A stretch of 64,000 nt of DNA from Pontibacter ummariensis (GCF_900188175.1 NZ_FZOQ01000009.1:62001-126000); one strand, 5' to 3'; numbered from the stretch's first letter, positions 26,642-36,226 are shown. Notes: generated by a model not told the origin, from the letters alone. Numbers and translations are program-made.

Positions 26642-29434
26642 ATGAAAAAATCTTTACTGACGCTATTCCTCCTGATGACAGCACTGCTTTCTGCCCGGGC
26701 ACAGGGGGTAGCCGTCTTCGGCACTGTAAAGAGTGCCAGTGACCAATCGCCACTGCCGGGTGCCAGCATCGTGTTGACGCATAAGGGAAAAAACTCCGGT
26801 AACATAACAGACCACGACGGTAAGTTCAGGCTGACAGGCGTAATGCCCGGCCAGTACACCCTGGAAGTAAAGTACCTGGGCTTTAAAACACTGTCCAGGG
26901 CCTTAGAGGTGCAGGGGGAGAACGTGGACCTGGGGGTATTGCAACTACAGGACGAAAGCAATGCCCTGAAAGAGGTACAGGTGGTTGGACGTGTGCCATT
27001 GGGCGACCAGAAAGGCGACACGGCGCAGTACAACGCGGGTGCTTTTAAAACAGCACCGGACGCCAGTGCCGAAGACCTGGTGACCAAGATGCCGGGCATC
27101 ACCGTACAGAACGGGAAAATACAGGCACAGGGCGAAGACGTCAAGCAGGTGTTTGTGGATGGGAAGCGCTTCTTTGGGCAGGATGCTGACGCCGCCCTGC
27201 GCAACCTACCGGCCGAGATCATCGAAAACGTGCAGGTGTTTGACCGCAAAAGTGACCAGTCCCAGATGAGCGGCTTTGACGACGGCAATCGGGAAAAGAC
27301 AATCAACATCGTTACCAAGCCGGGGAGCAACAAAGGGCAGTTCGGCAAGATGTCTGCCGGCTATGGCACGAACGAACGCTATATGGTGGGTGCTGCCGTG
27401 AACTTCTTTAACGGCGATCAGCGCTTTACCGTAACCGGTCTTTCCAATAACATTAACATGCTGGACTTCTCGGTAGGTGAAACTCCTGGAGGGGGTATGC
27501 GCGGCCGTAGAGGGGGCTGGGGAGGCAGAACACCCACCGGCATTATCTCCACGAATATGCTGGGGGTAAACTACAGCGACATGTGGGGTAAAAAAATGGA
27601 GGTAAGCGGTAACTACTCCTATATCGACCGAGAGTACGACGAGAGCCGTTATTCCTTCCAGGATTTTGTGCAGCCAGCCTATGAAGGCCAGGTGTACGAA
27701 GAGACCATGACCAGCCTGAATATCGAAAGGCTTCACCGCTTTAACATGCGCCTGGACTACAAGATGAACGAACGAAACAGGTTGCTCATCACCCCAAACC
27801 TGACTGTCCAGAACAACGAGTCTAATTCTTCACTCTTTGGAGAAACCCTTTGGGAAGAGGGTCTTTTAAACCAAACAGAAAACGCGTCGGAATCAGACAA
27901 TGCCAGCTACAGCTTTAACAACGACTTATTCTATAGCCACAGCTTTGCCAAAGAAGGACGTGTCTTTTCTACCCGGCTCAGCGGCGGCTATAACATGAAT
28001 AACGGCGACCGCCTGCGTATTGTAAACACACAGTACTATGATGACCAGAACAGGAATGAGTACCTGAATCAGTTCACTAATACTGAGCGAAGCGGCTTCT
28101 CCTGGGAAGGCAATGTGTCCTTTACCGAACCAGTTGGTAAAAACAGCCGTGTGCAGTTGGAGTACGAAGTGAGCAACCGGGTGAATGACTCTGACAAGCT
28201 GACCTATAACTATGTGGAGCAGACAGACAGCTATAGCGAGTTGAGTCCTATCCTGAGCAACACCTTTCAGAGCGAGTATCTGACGCAGGAAACCGAGGTA
28301 GGCTACCAGTACAACACCGAAAAGATCAGACTACAGGCCGAAGTAGAGTACCAGCAGGCAAAACTACAGAACGACCAGGAATACCCGGAGCCGTTTGACC
28401 TGAACCGTACCTTTACTAGTGTTCTGCCTTCGGCGCAATTAGAGTACAAGTTCTCCGAAACAAGAACGCTCTTTGTTGATTATCGTGCCGATACAGACGC
28501 TCCTTCTATCGAGCAGCTCCAGGACGTGGTGGATTATGCCAATCCCCTACAGGTAGGCATTGGTAACCCTAACCTGAACCAGTCTTTTGAAAATAGGGTG
28601 ATGATGCGCTACCGAAACTTTGACAGGGAAACGAACAAGGTTTTCTTTCTCTTCCTGATGGGATCCAGAACCCAGGACTACATCGGTAGCCAGACCTCCC
28701 TGGTGCAGGAGCCAACCAGACTGAGTGATGACATCATACTGGGTGAAGGTGCCCGCGTGACCACCCCGGTAAACCTGGACGGCTACTGGAATGTCCGCTC
28801 TTTCTTTAACTACGGGCGTCCGGTCAACTTCATCCCTTCAAACTTTAACGTAAACGGTGGCTTGGGCTTCTCCCGAATTCCGGGCATGGTCAACGATCAG
28901 GTAAACTACGCGAACTCGAGCAACTTCAGGTTAGGTGTTTCACTTAGCAGCAATATCAGCGAAAAAGTGGATTTTAACATCTCCACCAGCTCCAGCTATA
29001 ACCTGATTGAAAACACGCTGCTTACTCAGCAAAATAACAACTACTTTAACCAGTCGACCAGCTTACGCTATAACTGGATCTTCTGGAAAGGCATGGTGTA
29101 CCGCACCGAGCTAAACCACCAGTACAATTCAGGGCTCTCCCAAGGCCTGGACAACAACTACCTGTTGTGGAACATGAGCATCAGCAAGAAAGTATTCAAC
29201 AACCAGAAAGGTGAGGTCAGCTTAAGTGTAAACGACTTACTGAAGCAAAACGTGAGCGTACAGCGAAACGTAACCGGTGCTTACATTGAGGACGTGCAGA
29301 CCAACGTGCTGCAGCGTTACTTCATGCTTAACTTCACCTATAACATCCGCAACTTCTCCGGCAAGTTGCCGGAGGGCATGGATGGAGGCGGCTTCAGAGG
29401 CCGCGGCGACTGGGGCGGCCGACCACGACACTAA
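26642..29434 (+). CDS. TonB-dependent receptor-like outer-membrane beta-barrel protein
   Basis: A 930-residue protein with a signal peptide (ending SARAQ), a carboxypeptidase-regulatory-like domain (about 22-105, VFGTVKSASDQSPLPGASI) and a plug-like region (about 125-230, APDASAEDLVTKMPGITVQ). A C-terminal barrel of the OMP_b-brl_3 type follows. A Gly/Arg-rich loop (GGGMRGRRGGWGGR, about 281-294) and a Gly/Arg-rich C-terminal tail are unusual. No SusD partner is next to it, so it is not a classical polysaccharide-utilisation pair; the cargo is unknown. Confidence 0.88.
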   Translation: MKKSLLTLFLLMTALLSARAQGVAVFGTVKSASDQSPLPGASIVLTHKGKNSGNITDHDGKFRLTGVMPGQYTLEVKYLGFKTLSRALEVQGENVDLGVLQLQDESNALKEVQVVGRVPLGDQKGDTAQYNAGAFKTAPDASAEDLVTKMPGITVQNGKIQAQGEDVKQVFVDGKRFFGQDADAALRNLPAEIIENVQVFDRKSDQSQMSGFDDGNREKTINIVTKPGSNKGQFGKMSAGYGTNERYMVGAAVNFFNGDQRFTVTGLSNNINMLDFSVGETPGGGMRGRRGGWGGRTPTGIISTNMLGVNYSDMWGKKMEVSGNYSYIDREYDESRYSFQDFVQPAYEGQVYEETMTSLNIERLHRFNMRLDYKMNERNRLLITPNLTVQNNESNSSLFGETLWEEGLLNQTENASESDNASYSFNNDLFYSHSFAKEGRVFSTRLSGGYNMNNGDRLRIVNTQYYDDQNRNEYLNQFTNTERSGFSWEGNVSFTEPVGKNSRVQLEYEVSNRVNDSDKLTYNYVEQTDSYSELSPILSNTFQSEYLTQETEVGYQYNTEKIRLQAEVEYQQAKLQNDQEYPEPFDLNRTFTSVLPSAQLEYKFSETRTLFVDYRADTDAPSIEQLQDVVDYANPLQVGIGNPNLNQSFENRVMMRYRNFDRETNKVFFLFLMGSRTQDYIGSQTSLVQEPTRLSDDIILGEGARVTTPVNLDGYWNVRSFFNYGRPVNFIPSNFNVNGGLGFSRIPGMVNDQVNYANSSNFRLGVSLSSNISEKVDFNISTSSSYNLIENTLLTQQNNNYFNQSTSLRYNWIFWKGMVYRTELNHQYNSGLSQGLDNNYLLWNMSISKKVFNNQKGEVSLSVNDLLKQNVSVQRNVTGAYIEDVQTNVLQRYFMLNFTYNIRNFSGKLPEGMDGGGFRGRGDWGGRPRH

Positions 29435-29456
29435 ACCCTTTACTATAACCCCTACA

Positions 29457-29496
29457 AAGAAAAGCCCGGGACTGCTGACCTGGGCTTTTCTTTTTT
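29457..29496 (+). terminator. Terminator of the first receptor gene
   Basis: A stem of about 13 bp (AAGAAAAGCCCGGG against CCTGGGCTTTTCTT, one G-T pair) with a short loop, followed by TTTTTT. Confidence 0.85.
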
Positions 29497-29553
29497 CAGC
29501 CGACCAGGAAACTCTTCTCCCAGGCTGCTCTAATTTCAAATGCCTTTGTTGTA

Positions 29554-29585
29554 AAAAAAGAGCCTGGCAGTGCCAGGCTCTTTTT
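29554..29585. terminator. Terminator shared with the dioxygenase gene
   Basis: A perfect inverted repeat (AAAAAGAGCCTGGCA, with almost no loop) with A and T tracts at its ends, in the convergent interval. It probably ends the minus-strand YceI/dioxygenase transcript. Confidence 0.85.
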
Positions 29586-29642
29586 CGGTAATAGTATGAA
29601 ATAGAAATACTTGTTTCAAAAGGGTCTCCGGTGCACTCCCTC

Positions 29643-30233
29643 CTAGGCCTTCAGTACGAAAGTAAAGTTGGCTCTCTTGCCGGCTCTACCATCAGATACG
29701 TCGAGCAACAAGGCCGGCTTGAAAATGTAGTCCTGCTCATTGCCCGGCTCCCCAGGAAAGTACAGCTGTGTCGTCAGAACCGGTTTGCCTGGCCCCTTTA
29801 CCTTTACATGGAAGTGACGGGTGCGGCCGGGGTAAAGACCGGGCACAATGGTTTTGAGGCGGAAATTCCCCTGCTTGTCAGTGTACTGGTGCCCTCGCAA
29901 CTTATAGCCGTCGTTGTCATAATTGCCATTGGCATCAGCATGCCACCAATCTAACAAAGCGCCACTTACCGGCTGGCACCTGGTCGTAAGCACCTGCCCG
30001 GTCAGCACGATAGGCGTTCCTGTCATGCCTTTTTCAAGGAAGCTGCTTCGTTCAGGAGAACGCGGGGTGTAAAAGGGTCCTTCTGTCTGGGAAGGAGTCG
30101 GTTCATCAGGATCATCACAAGCGGGTGTAGGCGCCAACGCTTCTTTGTTCTTAAAGAAGCTACTTGCCGGTACCAATCCGAAAAGTGGCAGAGCAGCAAG
30201 AAAAGAGAAAAAGCGGCGCCTGTTAATGCCCAT
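29643..30233 (-). CDS. Intradiol ring-cleavage dioxygenase-like exported protein
   Basis: From the ATG at 30233 the protein has 196 residues. It starts with a Tat-like signal, INRRRFFSFLAALPLFG; an upstream TTG at 30245 would only add four residues. The rest matches the protocatechuate 3,4-dioxygenase fold: TEGPFYTP, GALLDWWHADANGNYD, YKLRGHQYTD and LYPGRTRHFHVKV. The non-haem iron ligands expected for the family can be placed at Tyr105 or Tyr110, Tyr134, His140 and His142. The enzymes cleave catechol rings between the hydroxyls; an exported version is less typical and its substrate is unknown. It lies 62 bases downstream of yceI-like on the same strand. Confidence 0.85.
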   Translation of the reverse strand: MGINRRRFFSFLAALPLFGLVPASSFFKNKEALAPTPACDDPDEPTPSQTEGPFYTPRSPERSSFLEKGMTGTPIVLTGQVLTTRCQPVSGALLDWWHADANGNYDNDGYKLRGHQYTDKQGNFRLKTIVPGLYPGRTRHFHVKVKGPGKPVLTTQLYFPGEPGNEQDYIFKPALLLDVSDGRAGKRANFTFVLKA

Positions 30234-30295
30234 GGTCAACAGCAATCATGTTCGCTCTCCTCCCTTCATACGTATTACAAGCGCTTAAGACCGTC

Positions 30296-30970
30296 CTATT
30301 TACCCTCTGCTAAGGGGGTTGCTGCACCAGCTACGAGTTTCAGATCAATAGTAAAGTTATCGTAGATCACTTTGTCTGCCGCTGTTCCCAGTAGGCCAGA
30401 GCGGTATTTGATATCCCACTTTGTTCTGTCCAGCTCAATTTTAGCTTCTGCCTCTGCCTTGTTACCTGCTATTCTAACGTTTGCGGGAAAGGTAACAGCG
30501 TTCGTAATGCCCTTGATCGTCAGGTCACCGGTAATCGTGTAGTTAGGCTCTCCTGCCTTAGGCTTGGCCATGGGGGCTACTTCTGTGATCTTGAAAGTAG
30601 CCGTCGGGTGCTTCTCTACCGAGAAGAAGTCGTCTGATTTCAGGTGGTCCGTCAGCTTTTTGTTGAACTCAGCGTTTGTAATGTCTGTGTCTGTGATCGA
30701 CCTCATGTCAATCACAAAGTTACCGCCGGTTAACTTGCGCCCGCTCACATCGAGGGTGCCACTCGCCAGTTTTACGCTGCCCGTATGCTCTCCACCAAAC
30801 TTTTTCGCATTCCAGGTCATCGTGCTCGCCGTCGTGTTAACAGGCAAGGTAGAGGCAGCTACAGTTGTAACAGGGTTCCCTAAAGCAGGATAGTTGAAGG
30901 CCACTACATTAGCCCCGGAAAGCAGGGTAGCCAAAGCGAGCGCGCTCAGAAGTACAGGATAGTTTTTCAT
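30296..30970 (-). CDS. YceI-family periplasmic lipid-binding protein
   Basis: A 224-residue protein with an N-terminal hydrophobic signal (LLSALALATLLSGANVVAF) and a lipocalin-like YceI domain: STMTWNAKKFGGEHTGSVKL, FVIDMRSITDTDI, LKSDDFFSVEKHPTATF, GDLTIKGITNAVTF and LDRTKWDIKYRSG. Members bind polyisoprenoids or similar amphiphiles in the periplasm. It is probably co-transcribed with the dioxygenase-like gene. A box similar to the -7 consensus (TATCTTTTG, minus strand, 31017-31025) lies about 45 bases upstream. Confidence 0.92.
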   Translation of the reverse strand: MKNYPVLLSALALATLLSGANVVAFNYPALGNPVTTVAASTLPVNTTASTMTWNAKKFGGEHTGSVKLASGTLDVSGRKLTGGNFVIDMRSITDTDITNAEFNKKLTDHLKSDDFFSVEKHPTATFKITEVAPMAKPKAGEPNYTITGDLTIKGITNAVTFPANVRIAGNKAEAEAKIELDRTKWDIKYRSGLLGTAADKVIYDNFTIDLKLVAGAATPLAEGK

Positions 30971-31100
30971 ATAGGTGTTACTTTATTCGTTAAATAATTT
31001 TAATGTTTAACTGTACAAAAGATACATGAAAATATGATCGTAGCAACTGTAAGGCTATCTTTATTTTGCCCTTTTCCCTCTAATTATTCTAATTCCTGCC

Positions 31101-34028
31101 TTAGGGCACGCGCTCCAGGGTTCCCCCCATGGCTCTCCCCCCGAAATCAACCGAAATCATGAGCTTGCCACCCACTACTGTTCCTTTATAGGGAACAGTG
31201 TTCGGCCCGAAAGCCAGGTTGAAAGAGAACGTCTCTCCGTTCACCACACCATTCGACAGCGGCACCCGCCCCATCGGTGTCTCAACTGTGCCCGTAAGGG
31301 TATTCCCGGCCGCCACCAGATCAAGCGTTATCTCCCGCTCCCCCACTTTGCCACTCCAGCGTCCGGATAGGCCTCCAGCCTGTGCTGTTGCCGGAAGGCT
31401 TTCAGTACCAGTTGTCCGTTCCTGGGCCGGTGCTCCCGCTGGTCTTTGCCCTAGCACACCACCCGGCCTTGCTCCCTGCGGCGCCCCGCTTTGTGACATG
31501 CCAGCGCCCTGCTGCATACCTCCGCTATTCTGCATTCCGCTTTCGCCATCGCTCTTCAGGTCATCATTGTTCACTGCTTTCCTTCTTCTGCGCGGCGCTT
31601 CCGAGGTGAGTTTACCTATCCTATAACTGAAGTTTACCCGGAAGCCCATGTTATGCAACACATTCGTGCTCGACTGGCTGAAGGTCGCCGTGTTGAGCTC
31701 GGCCCGTCTTCTGATGGTGGTTGACAGGAAGTTCTCGGCACCAAATCCAATGCTGCCTCTTCCCTCGTTGAACTCTTTCTTCAGGTTCAGGTTATAGATA
31801 CCAAAGCCGCCCTGGTACCCCTGCAGCTGCACTTGCCGGCCACGGTAGAAGCCGAAGGCTTGTAAGCCCCAGCCCTGCCCCAGGTTATAACTGCCCATCG
31901 CCCTGATGTTGTACACAAAGCCGCTGTTGCTCGCACGCTGGTCCGGATCCTCCACGTTGTTGTGCAGCACGGCATAGTAAAAGTCTGTGCCACCGTTCAC
32001 TGTCAGCTTGTTTGAGAGGTTAATGCTCCCGAATAGGCTACCGCCATAGGCTTCTTCCTGCCCTATGTTAAAAAATGAAGTCTCCAGCACCCCGTCCTCT
32101 GCCCTTTCTCTTACTGCCTGTATGGAGTTGTTGGTGCTGCGGGCAAAGGCTGAGAAATTCAGCATCGTCGTTTTAAAGTACGTGCTGTAAGATAACTCAT
32201 AGTTGTTTGTGAACTCCGGGTCCAGCTCCGGGTTACCTATTGTTCTAAAAGCCGGGTTCGCGTTCTGTATGTTTGGGTTCAGGAACTCCAGGGAGGGCCG
32301 CTGTATACGGCGGTTATAGGCCAATTTGATGGTGTTACCACTGTTCAGCCTTTTGGAGAGGTTAATGCTGGGCACCAGCACCCCGTACGACGGGATACTC
32401 ACGCGCTCGTCGCTATTCTCAAAATCGGAGTTGATCGTGGTGTACTCATACCGGGCACCGGCCTTTACGCTGTAATGGTTGGCAGTTGTGAGGGTATAAG
32501 ACAAATAGCCGGCTGTTACGTCCTGGTTGTAGTTAAACACATTGCTCAGGTTCGTGTTGCCCTCTTTTGTGAATGGCCCGGTGCCCTCCGCCGTAAAGGT
32601 ATCGTACTCACTGGTTACTTCCCGCATGATCTGCTTTACCCCCAGCTCTACCAGCTGGTTGTTGGCGATGGGGTTCGTATAATCCAGCTGTACCGTCGAC
32701 TCCTGGTTAAAACTTTCGTTGATGTTTTTAAGCCTTCGCTCCAAGTCCGTCCCGTTGCTGCTGTAGATCTCATTAAGGAAGTCGTTGGTGCGGTTATTAC
32801 GGCTAAACTGAGTCAGGACGCTGAACTCATGCTGTGGCTTGTCGAAAGTATGGGTATAGTTCAGGTTCACATCAACTGTTCCGGAGTTATCGGTGGTCTC
32901 CACGCCTCGGAGGGTGCTACGCAGCACCGTCCCTCCCTGGTACAGTTCCGTGAGCAGCGGATCCTGGTAAGAATGCCAGTTGCGCAGACCATACTGCACC
33001 GAACCGTTCAGGTAGTTTTTCTCGTTGATGTCGTAGTCCCACCCAAAGGTATAGCGGCCGAACATCATGTTATTACGGGTCTCGGCTTCCTGCCGGATAA
33101 CGTTCTGCTCCCCCTCTGTCACCGTCGTCTGCAGGTTCTCAAAGCTACCCGGCTGGTTATACCCCGCACGTCCAAAGCCACCCAACGAAAAGCCCATCTT
33201 ACCGATACGGTAACTGCCGTTCAGCCCCAGGTTAGAGCCTCTCAATCCTACCCCAGTATCAATACTCAGGGTGCCACCCTGCAAGGTGTTCTTCTTGGTT
33301 ACGATGTTGATGATACCGGCAGACCCTTCCGCATCGTACTTGGCAGAGGGCGACGTGATCACCTCTACGGACTTGATCATGTCCCCCGGAATTTGCTTTA
33401 AGGCATCGGCCACACTGCCGGCTGTTATGGTGGAAGGGCGGTTGTTGATCAGCACCCGTATGTTTTGGCTGCCGCGCATCGACACGTTGCCGTCCAGGTC
33501 AACCGACAGCATGGGCACCTTGCGCAGCACATCGGTAGCGTCCCCCCCTTTGTTCGACTCATCGTTCTCCGCATTATACACGGTCCGGTCTACCTTCTCC
33601 TCTATCATAGCACGCTGCCCCTCTATCTTAACCTCTTTCAGGGCCTGTGCAGTAGGGCTGATGCTTACCTTACTCAAATCAATGGAAGCGTTCCGGTCTG
33701 TTAGTTCCACCTCCAGGGTTTTGGTTTCGAAACCGATAAAAGAGACAACTACTTTATAAGATCCATTTGCCACCCGCTCGAGCGAGAACTTTCCCTTGTC
33801 ATCGGCCATCGTGCCATCTACCGGCTTATTAGTGGCCGGGTTTACCAAAGCTATGGTAGCATAAGGGACTGGTTGTTGTGTCAGGGCATCTATGACGGTG
33901 CCGCTAATTTTACCGGCGCCTTTCTGTACCGCTGTGCCCGGCCCCGGGCCGGCTCCTGTCGGGATCTGGGCCATGGCGAACTGGCACAAGCAGGCAACTA
34001 AAATAGAAGACAAGTATCTTTTCTTCAT
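31101..34028 (-). CDS. TonB-dependent receptor-like outer-membrane protein with extra C-terminal domain
   Basis: The ATG at 34028 gives 975 residues and a proper signal peptide (MKKRYLSSILVACLCQFAMAQ); the frame is open 35 codons further up, but that would bury the signal. A carboxypeptidase-regulatory-like domain (ISGTVIDALTQQPVPYATI), a plug (GDATDVLRKVPMLSVDLDGN, then MRGSQNIRVLINN) and an OMP_b-brl_3 barrel follow. After the barrel come a Gly/Gln/Pro/Ala-rich linker (about 821-886) and an 89-residue beta-rich domain (887-975) that is not part of the usual receptor. It is divergent from a histidine kinase/LytTR pair. The cargo is unknown. Confidence 0.88.
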   Translation of the reverse strand: MKKRYLSSILVACLCQFAMAQIPTGAGPGPGTAVQKGAGKISGTVIDALTQQPVPYATIALVNPATNKPVDGTMADDKGKFSLERVANGSYKVVVSFIGFETKTLEVELTDRNASIDLSKVSISPTAQALKEVKIEGQRAMIEEKVDRTVYNAENDESNKGGDATDVLRKVPMLSVDLDGNVSMRGSQNIRVLINNRPSTITAGSVADALKQIPGDMIKSVEVITSPSAKYDAEGSAGIINIVTKKNTLQGGTLSIDTGVGLRGSNLGLNGSYRIGKMGFSLGGFGRAGYNQPGSFENLQTTVTEGEQNVIRQEAETRNNMMFGRYTFGWDYDINEKNYLNGSVQYGLRNWHSYQDPLLTELYQGGTVLRSTLRGVETTDNSGTVDVNLNYTHTFDKPQHEFSVLTQFSRNNRTNDFLNEIYSSNGTDLERRLKNINESFNQESTVQLDYTNPIANNQLVELGVKQIMREVTSEYDTFTAEGTGPFTKEGNTNLSNVFNYNQDVTAGYLSYTLTTANHYSVKAGARYEYTTINSDFENSDERVSIPSYGVLVPSINLSKRLNSGNTIKLAYNRRIQRPSLEFLNPNIQNANPAFRTIGNPELDPEFTNNYELSYSTYFKTTMLNFSAFARSTNNSIQAVRERAEDGVLETSFFNIGQEEAYGGSLFGSINLSNKLTVNGGTDFYYAVLHNNVEDPDQRASNSGFVYNIRAMGSYNLGQGWGLQAFGFYRGRQVQLQGYQGGFGIYNLNLKKEFNEGRGSIGFGAENFLSTTIRRRAELNTATFSQSSTNVLHNMGFRVNFSYRIGKLTSEAPRRRRKAVNNDDLKSDGESGMQNSGGMQQGAGMSQSGAPQGARPGGVLGQRPAGAPAQERTTGTESLPATAQAGGLSGRWSGKVGEREITLDLVAAGNTLTGTVETPMGRVPLSNGVVNGETFSFNLAFGPNTVPYKGTVVGGKLMISVDFGGRAMGGTLERVP

Positions 34029-34295
34029 GGTCGTAGAGTTTCCGATGGAATAAAACAAAGCACGTTTTTCCGGACCAAATAAAAAAACAGAATAGATTAG
34101 CCGGAAAAGGACGCCGACAGTTGGGGGTTTCAAACCGATGACTTACTGGGGATGCTGCAGTTCCCTGGCGGGAGCCGTTCTATAGGCAAAGTGGCCCGAA
34201 ACCGTCGGTAAAAAGGCTGAAATGGTAGATTAGAAATACTTTTCTGTTAGAAGCGCATTATTTATGTATCTTATTTTCTCATAAGCACTGCCTGA

Positions 34296-35363
34296 ATGCC
34301 AAAGACCTTCATTTACCGCCAAGGATACCTGCTTATTCACCTGTTGGTATTCTTTGGGTTACTCCTGCTCTTATGCCAGCCCCTGGCGTGGGATATGCAG
34401 CTGCCTACAGCGTTCTGGGTAAAGCAAAGCATCCTGTTTTGTTTGTGGATAGGGTTATATTACCTCAACGTACAGTTCCTGGTGCCGCAGTTACTGTTCC
34501 GTAACCGCGCTGGGTGGTTTATTGCAGCCATCTTTGCATCCTTCATACTACTCCTCTCATTAAGCACCCTGGTCGATTCCTGGCTCGACGTACACAGGCT
34601 GTTTCATCAGGCGAAATCCTTTGGGGCGACAGAAGAGGTACCAGCAAACCAGCTTCATCCTCCTCACCCCATTGTTACCCTAAGCACCCTGCTGCTTTTA
34701 GGTATCAGTACTACGATTAGCGTTGTGCAGAAGTGGCAAAAAGACGAGGCGATCAGGCAGCGCCTGGAGAAGCAAAAAGTCAGCACAGAACTTTCCTTTC
34801 TGAAGGCCCAGATCAACCCCCACTTTTTCTTTAACACCCTGCATAGTATCTATGCCCTCACCATGATCAACGTAGACTCTGCACGGGAGGCGCTGCACAC
34901 CTTATCCCGCATGATGCGCTACGTGCTGTACGAGACGCAGACCGGCACTACCCTGCTCAGCAAGGAGATCGAGTTTATGCAGGACTACCTTAACCTGATG
35001 AGGCTGCGCCTGACAGAGAAAGTGACAGTAACCTTCGATAAGCCTTCTTCCTTACAGGACCTGCAAGTAGCGCCCATGCTGTTCTTACCCTTCGTGGAAA
35101 ACGCTTTCAAGCATGGCGTGAGTGCCTTGGTACCCAGCAGTATCTACATTGGCATACACCAACAAGGCAAGAAACTGGAACTGGAGGTGCGAAACAGCCT
35201 TTTACCTGAGAAACGGGTGGTCCTGGAGGAAAGTAGCGGCATTGGTCTGGCGAACACATGCCGAAGGCTCGATTTGCTGTACCCGGGGGAATATGCCCTG
35301 GACGTGACAGAAAAGACACCGGAAAATGAGTATAAGGTACACCTAACGCTAAACCTAGCATGA
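34296..35363 (+). CDS. LytS/YehU-type membrane sensor histidine kinase
   Basis: The 355-residue protein has four N-terminal membrane helices (about residues 10-150) with a short loop containing HPPHP. A His_kinase domain follows: the phospho-acceptor His176 sits in QINPHFFFNTLHS and the ATPase N-box is FVENAFKHG near 266, with a late SSGIGLANTCRRL. There is no separate periplasmic sensor domain. The stop codon overlaps the ATG of the LytTR regulator, so the two form a two-component system. The large outer-membrane receptor transcribed away from it is a possible target. Confidence 0.92.
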   Translation: MPKTFIYRQGYLLIHLLVFFGLLLLLCQPLAWDMQLPTAFWVKQSILFCLWIGLYYLNVQFLVPQLLFRNRAGWFIAAIFASFILLLSLSTLVDSWLDVHRLFHQAKSFGATEEVPANQLHPPHPIVTLSTLLLLGISTTISVVQKWQKDEAIRQRLEKQKVSTELSFLKAQINPHFFFNTLHSIYALTMINVDSAREALHTLSRMMRYVLYETQTGTTLLSKEIEFMQDYLNLMRLRLTEKVTVTFDKPSSLQDLQVAPMLFLPFVENAFKHGVSALVPSSIYIGIHQQGKKLELEVRNSLLPEKRVVLEESSGIGLANTCRRLDLLYPGEYALDVTEKTPENEYKVHLTLNLA

Positions 35364-36106
35364 AGTTAAATTGCATTGCGGTGGATGATGAGCCGCTGGC
35401 TTTGGGGATGATCAGCGCCTTTATAGAACAAACGCCCTTCCTGCAATTGGTGGGACGTTATTCTAGTGCCGTGGAAGCCCTTCAGGTCATCCATCAACAG
35501 TCCATCGATGTAATCTTCCTGGACATACAGATGCCCGACCTCAGCGGTATCGAGCTGGCCCGTGTGCTGGATAAAGGGGAGTATGGGGTTGGGCCGCGGA
35601 TTATCTTTACCACGGCCTTCAGCCAGTATGCCTTGGAAGGCTATAAAGTGGACGCACTGGACTACCTGGTGAAGCCTTTTAATTACGCGGATTTCCTGAA
35701 AGCAGCCAGTAAAGCCCAAGCCTATGCGGAGCTGCTCCAGAAAGCAACCCCTGCCCTCCCCACTGTGACCACTGCAGGGCATGAGGACGAGTACCTGTTC
35801 CTGAAAGTAGAGTACCAACTGGTGCGCATAGCCTTTCAGGACATCCTCTATATGGAAGGGCTGAAAGATTATGTGAAGGTACACCTGCAGAACAATACAA
35901 AACCCGTCCTGTCCCTCACCAGTCTAAAGGCACTGGAGGAGAAACTGCCAGCCAGAAGGTTTATGCGAGTGCACCGTTCGTTTATCGTGGCCCTGGATAA
36001 GATCACTGCTGTCTCCCGCAATAAGCTGCAGATCGGGGAAACCAACATTGCCGTTAGCGAGCAGTACAAGGATGCTTTTAACCAGTTCCTGAGCCGCTGG
36101 ACGTAA
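35360..36106 (+). CDS. LytTR-family response regulator
   Basis: A 248-residue regulator. The receiver domain (1-120) has the acidic pair Asp9/Asp10, phosphoryl acceptor Asp55 in FLDIQMPDLSG, and Lys in DYLVKPF. The LytTR DNA-binding domain (about 145-245) shows ILYMEGLKDYVKVHL, RFMRVHRSFIVALDKI and the terminal SEQYKDAFNQFL. Its ATG overlaps the kinase stop by four bases, which implies translational coupling. LytTR proteins bind direct repeats, but no site was identified here. Confidence 0.93.
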   Translation: MKLNCIAVDDEPLALGMISAFIEQTPFLQLVGRYSSAVEALQVIHQQSIDVIFLDIQMPDLSGIELARVLDKGEYGVGPRIIFTTAFSQYALEGYKVDALDYLVKPFNYADFLKAASKAQAYAELLQKATPALPTVTTAGHEDEYLFLKVEYQLVRIAFQDILYMEGLKDYVKVHLQNNTKPVLSLTSLKALEEKLPARRFMRVHRSFIVALDKITAVSRNKLQIGETNIAVSEQYKDAFNQFLSRWT

Positions 36107-36213
36107 GTTTGGGAATCATTCCCTTAAAGCAAATTGCCCCCGGCTTTGCATAGGGCCTGGATGCTTTTTTAGCTTCTTGCTTTTTGCCTTAGAAAGTGAG
36201 AACTTATTTCCTT

Positions 36214-36221
36214 TAAATTTG
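36214..36221 (+). promoter_or_regulatory. -7 box directly before the AraC-family gene
   Basis: TAAATTTG, an exact TAnnTTTG match, ends five bases before the ATG at 36227, which would give a leaderless or nearly leaderless transcript. The -33 element is not convincing. Confidence 0.45.
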
Positions 36222-36226
36222 CCTCC

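Noticed and set aside
32475..33401. A 308-codon open frame on the plus strand
   Set aside because: It is entirely antisense to the second receptor gene, has no family features, and its composition is what reverse translation of the receptor codons gives.
26642..34028. A SusC/SusD-type polysaccharide-utilisation locus
   Set aside because: Both large receptors lack a SusD gene and there are no glycoside hydrolases nearby, so the locus type is not supported.
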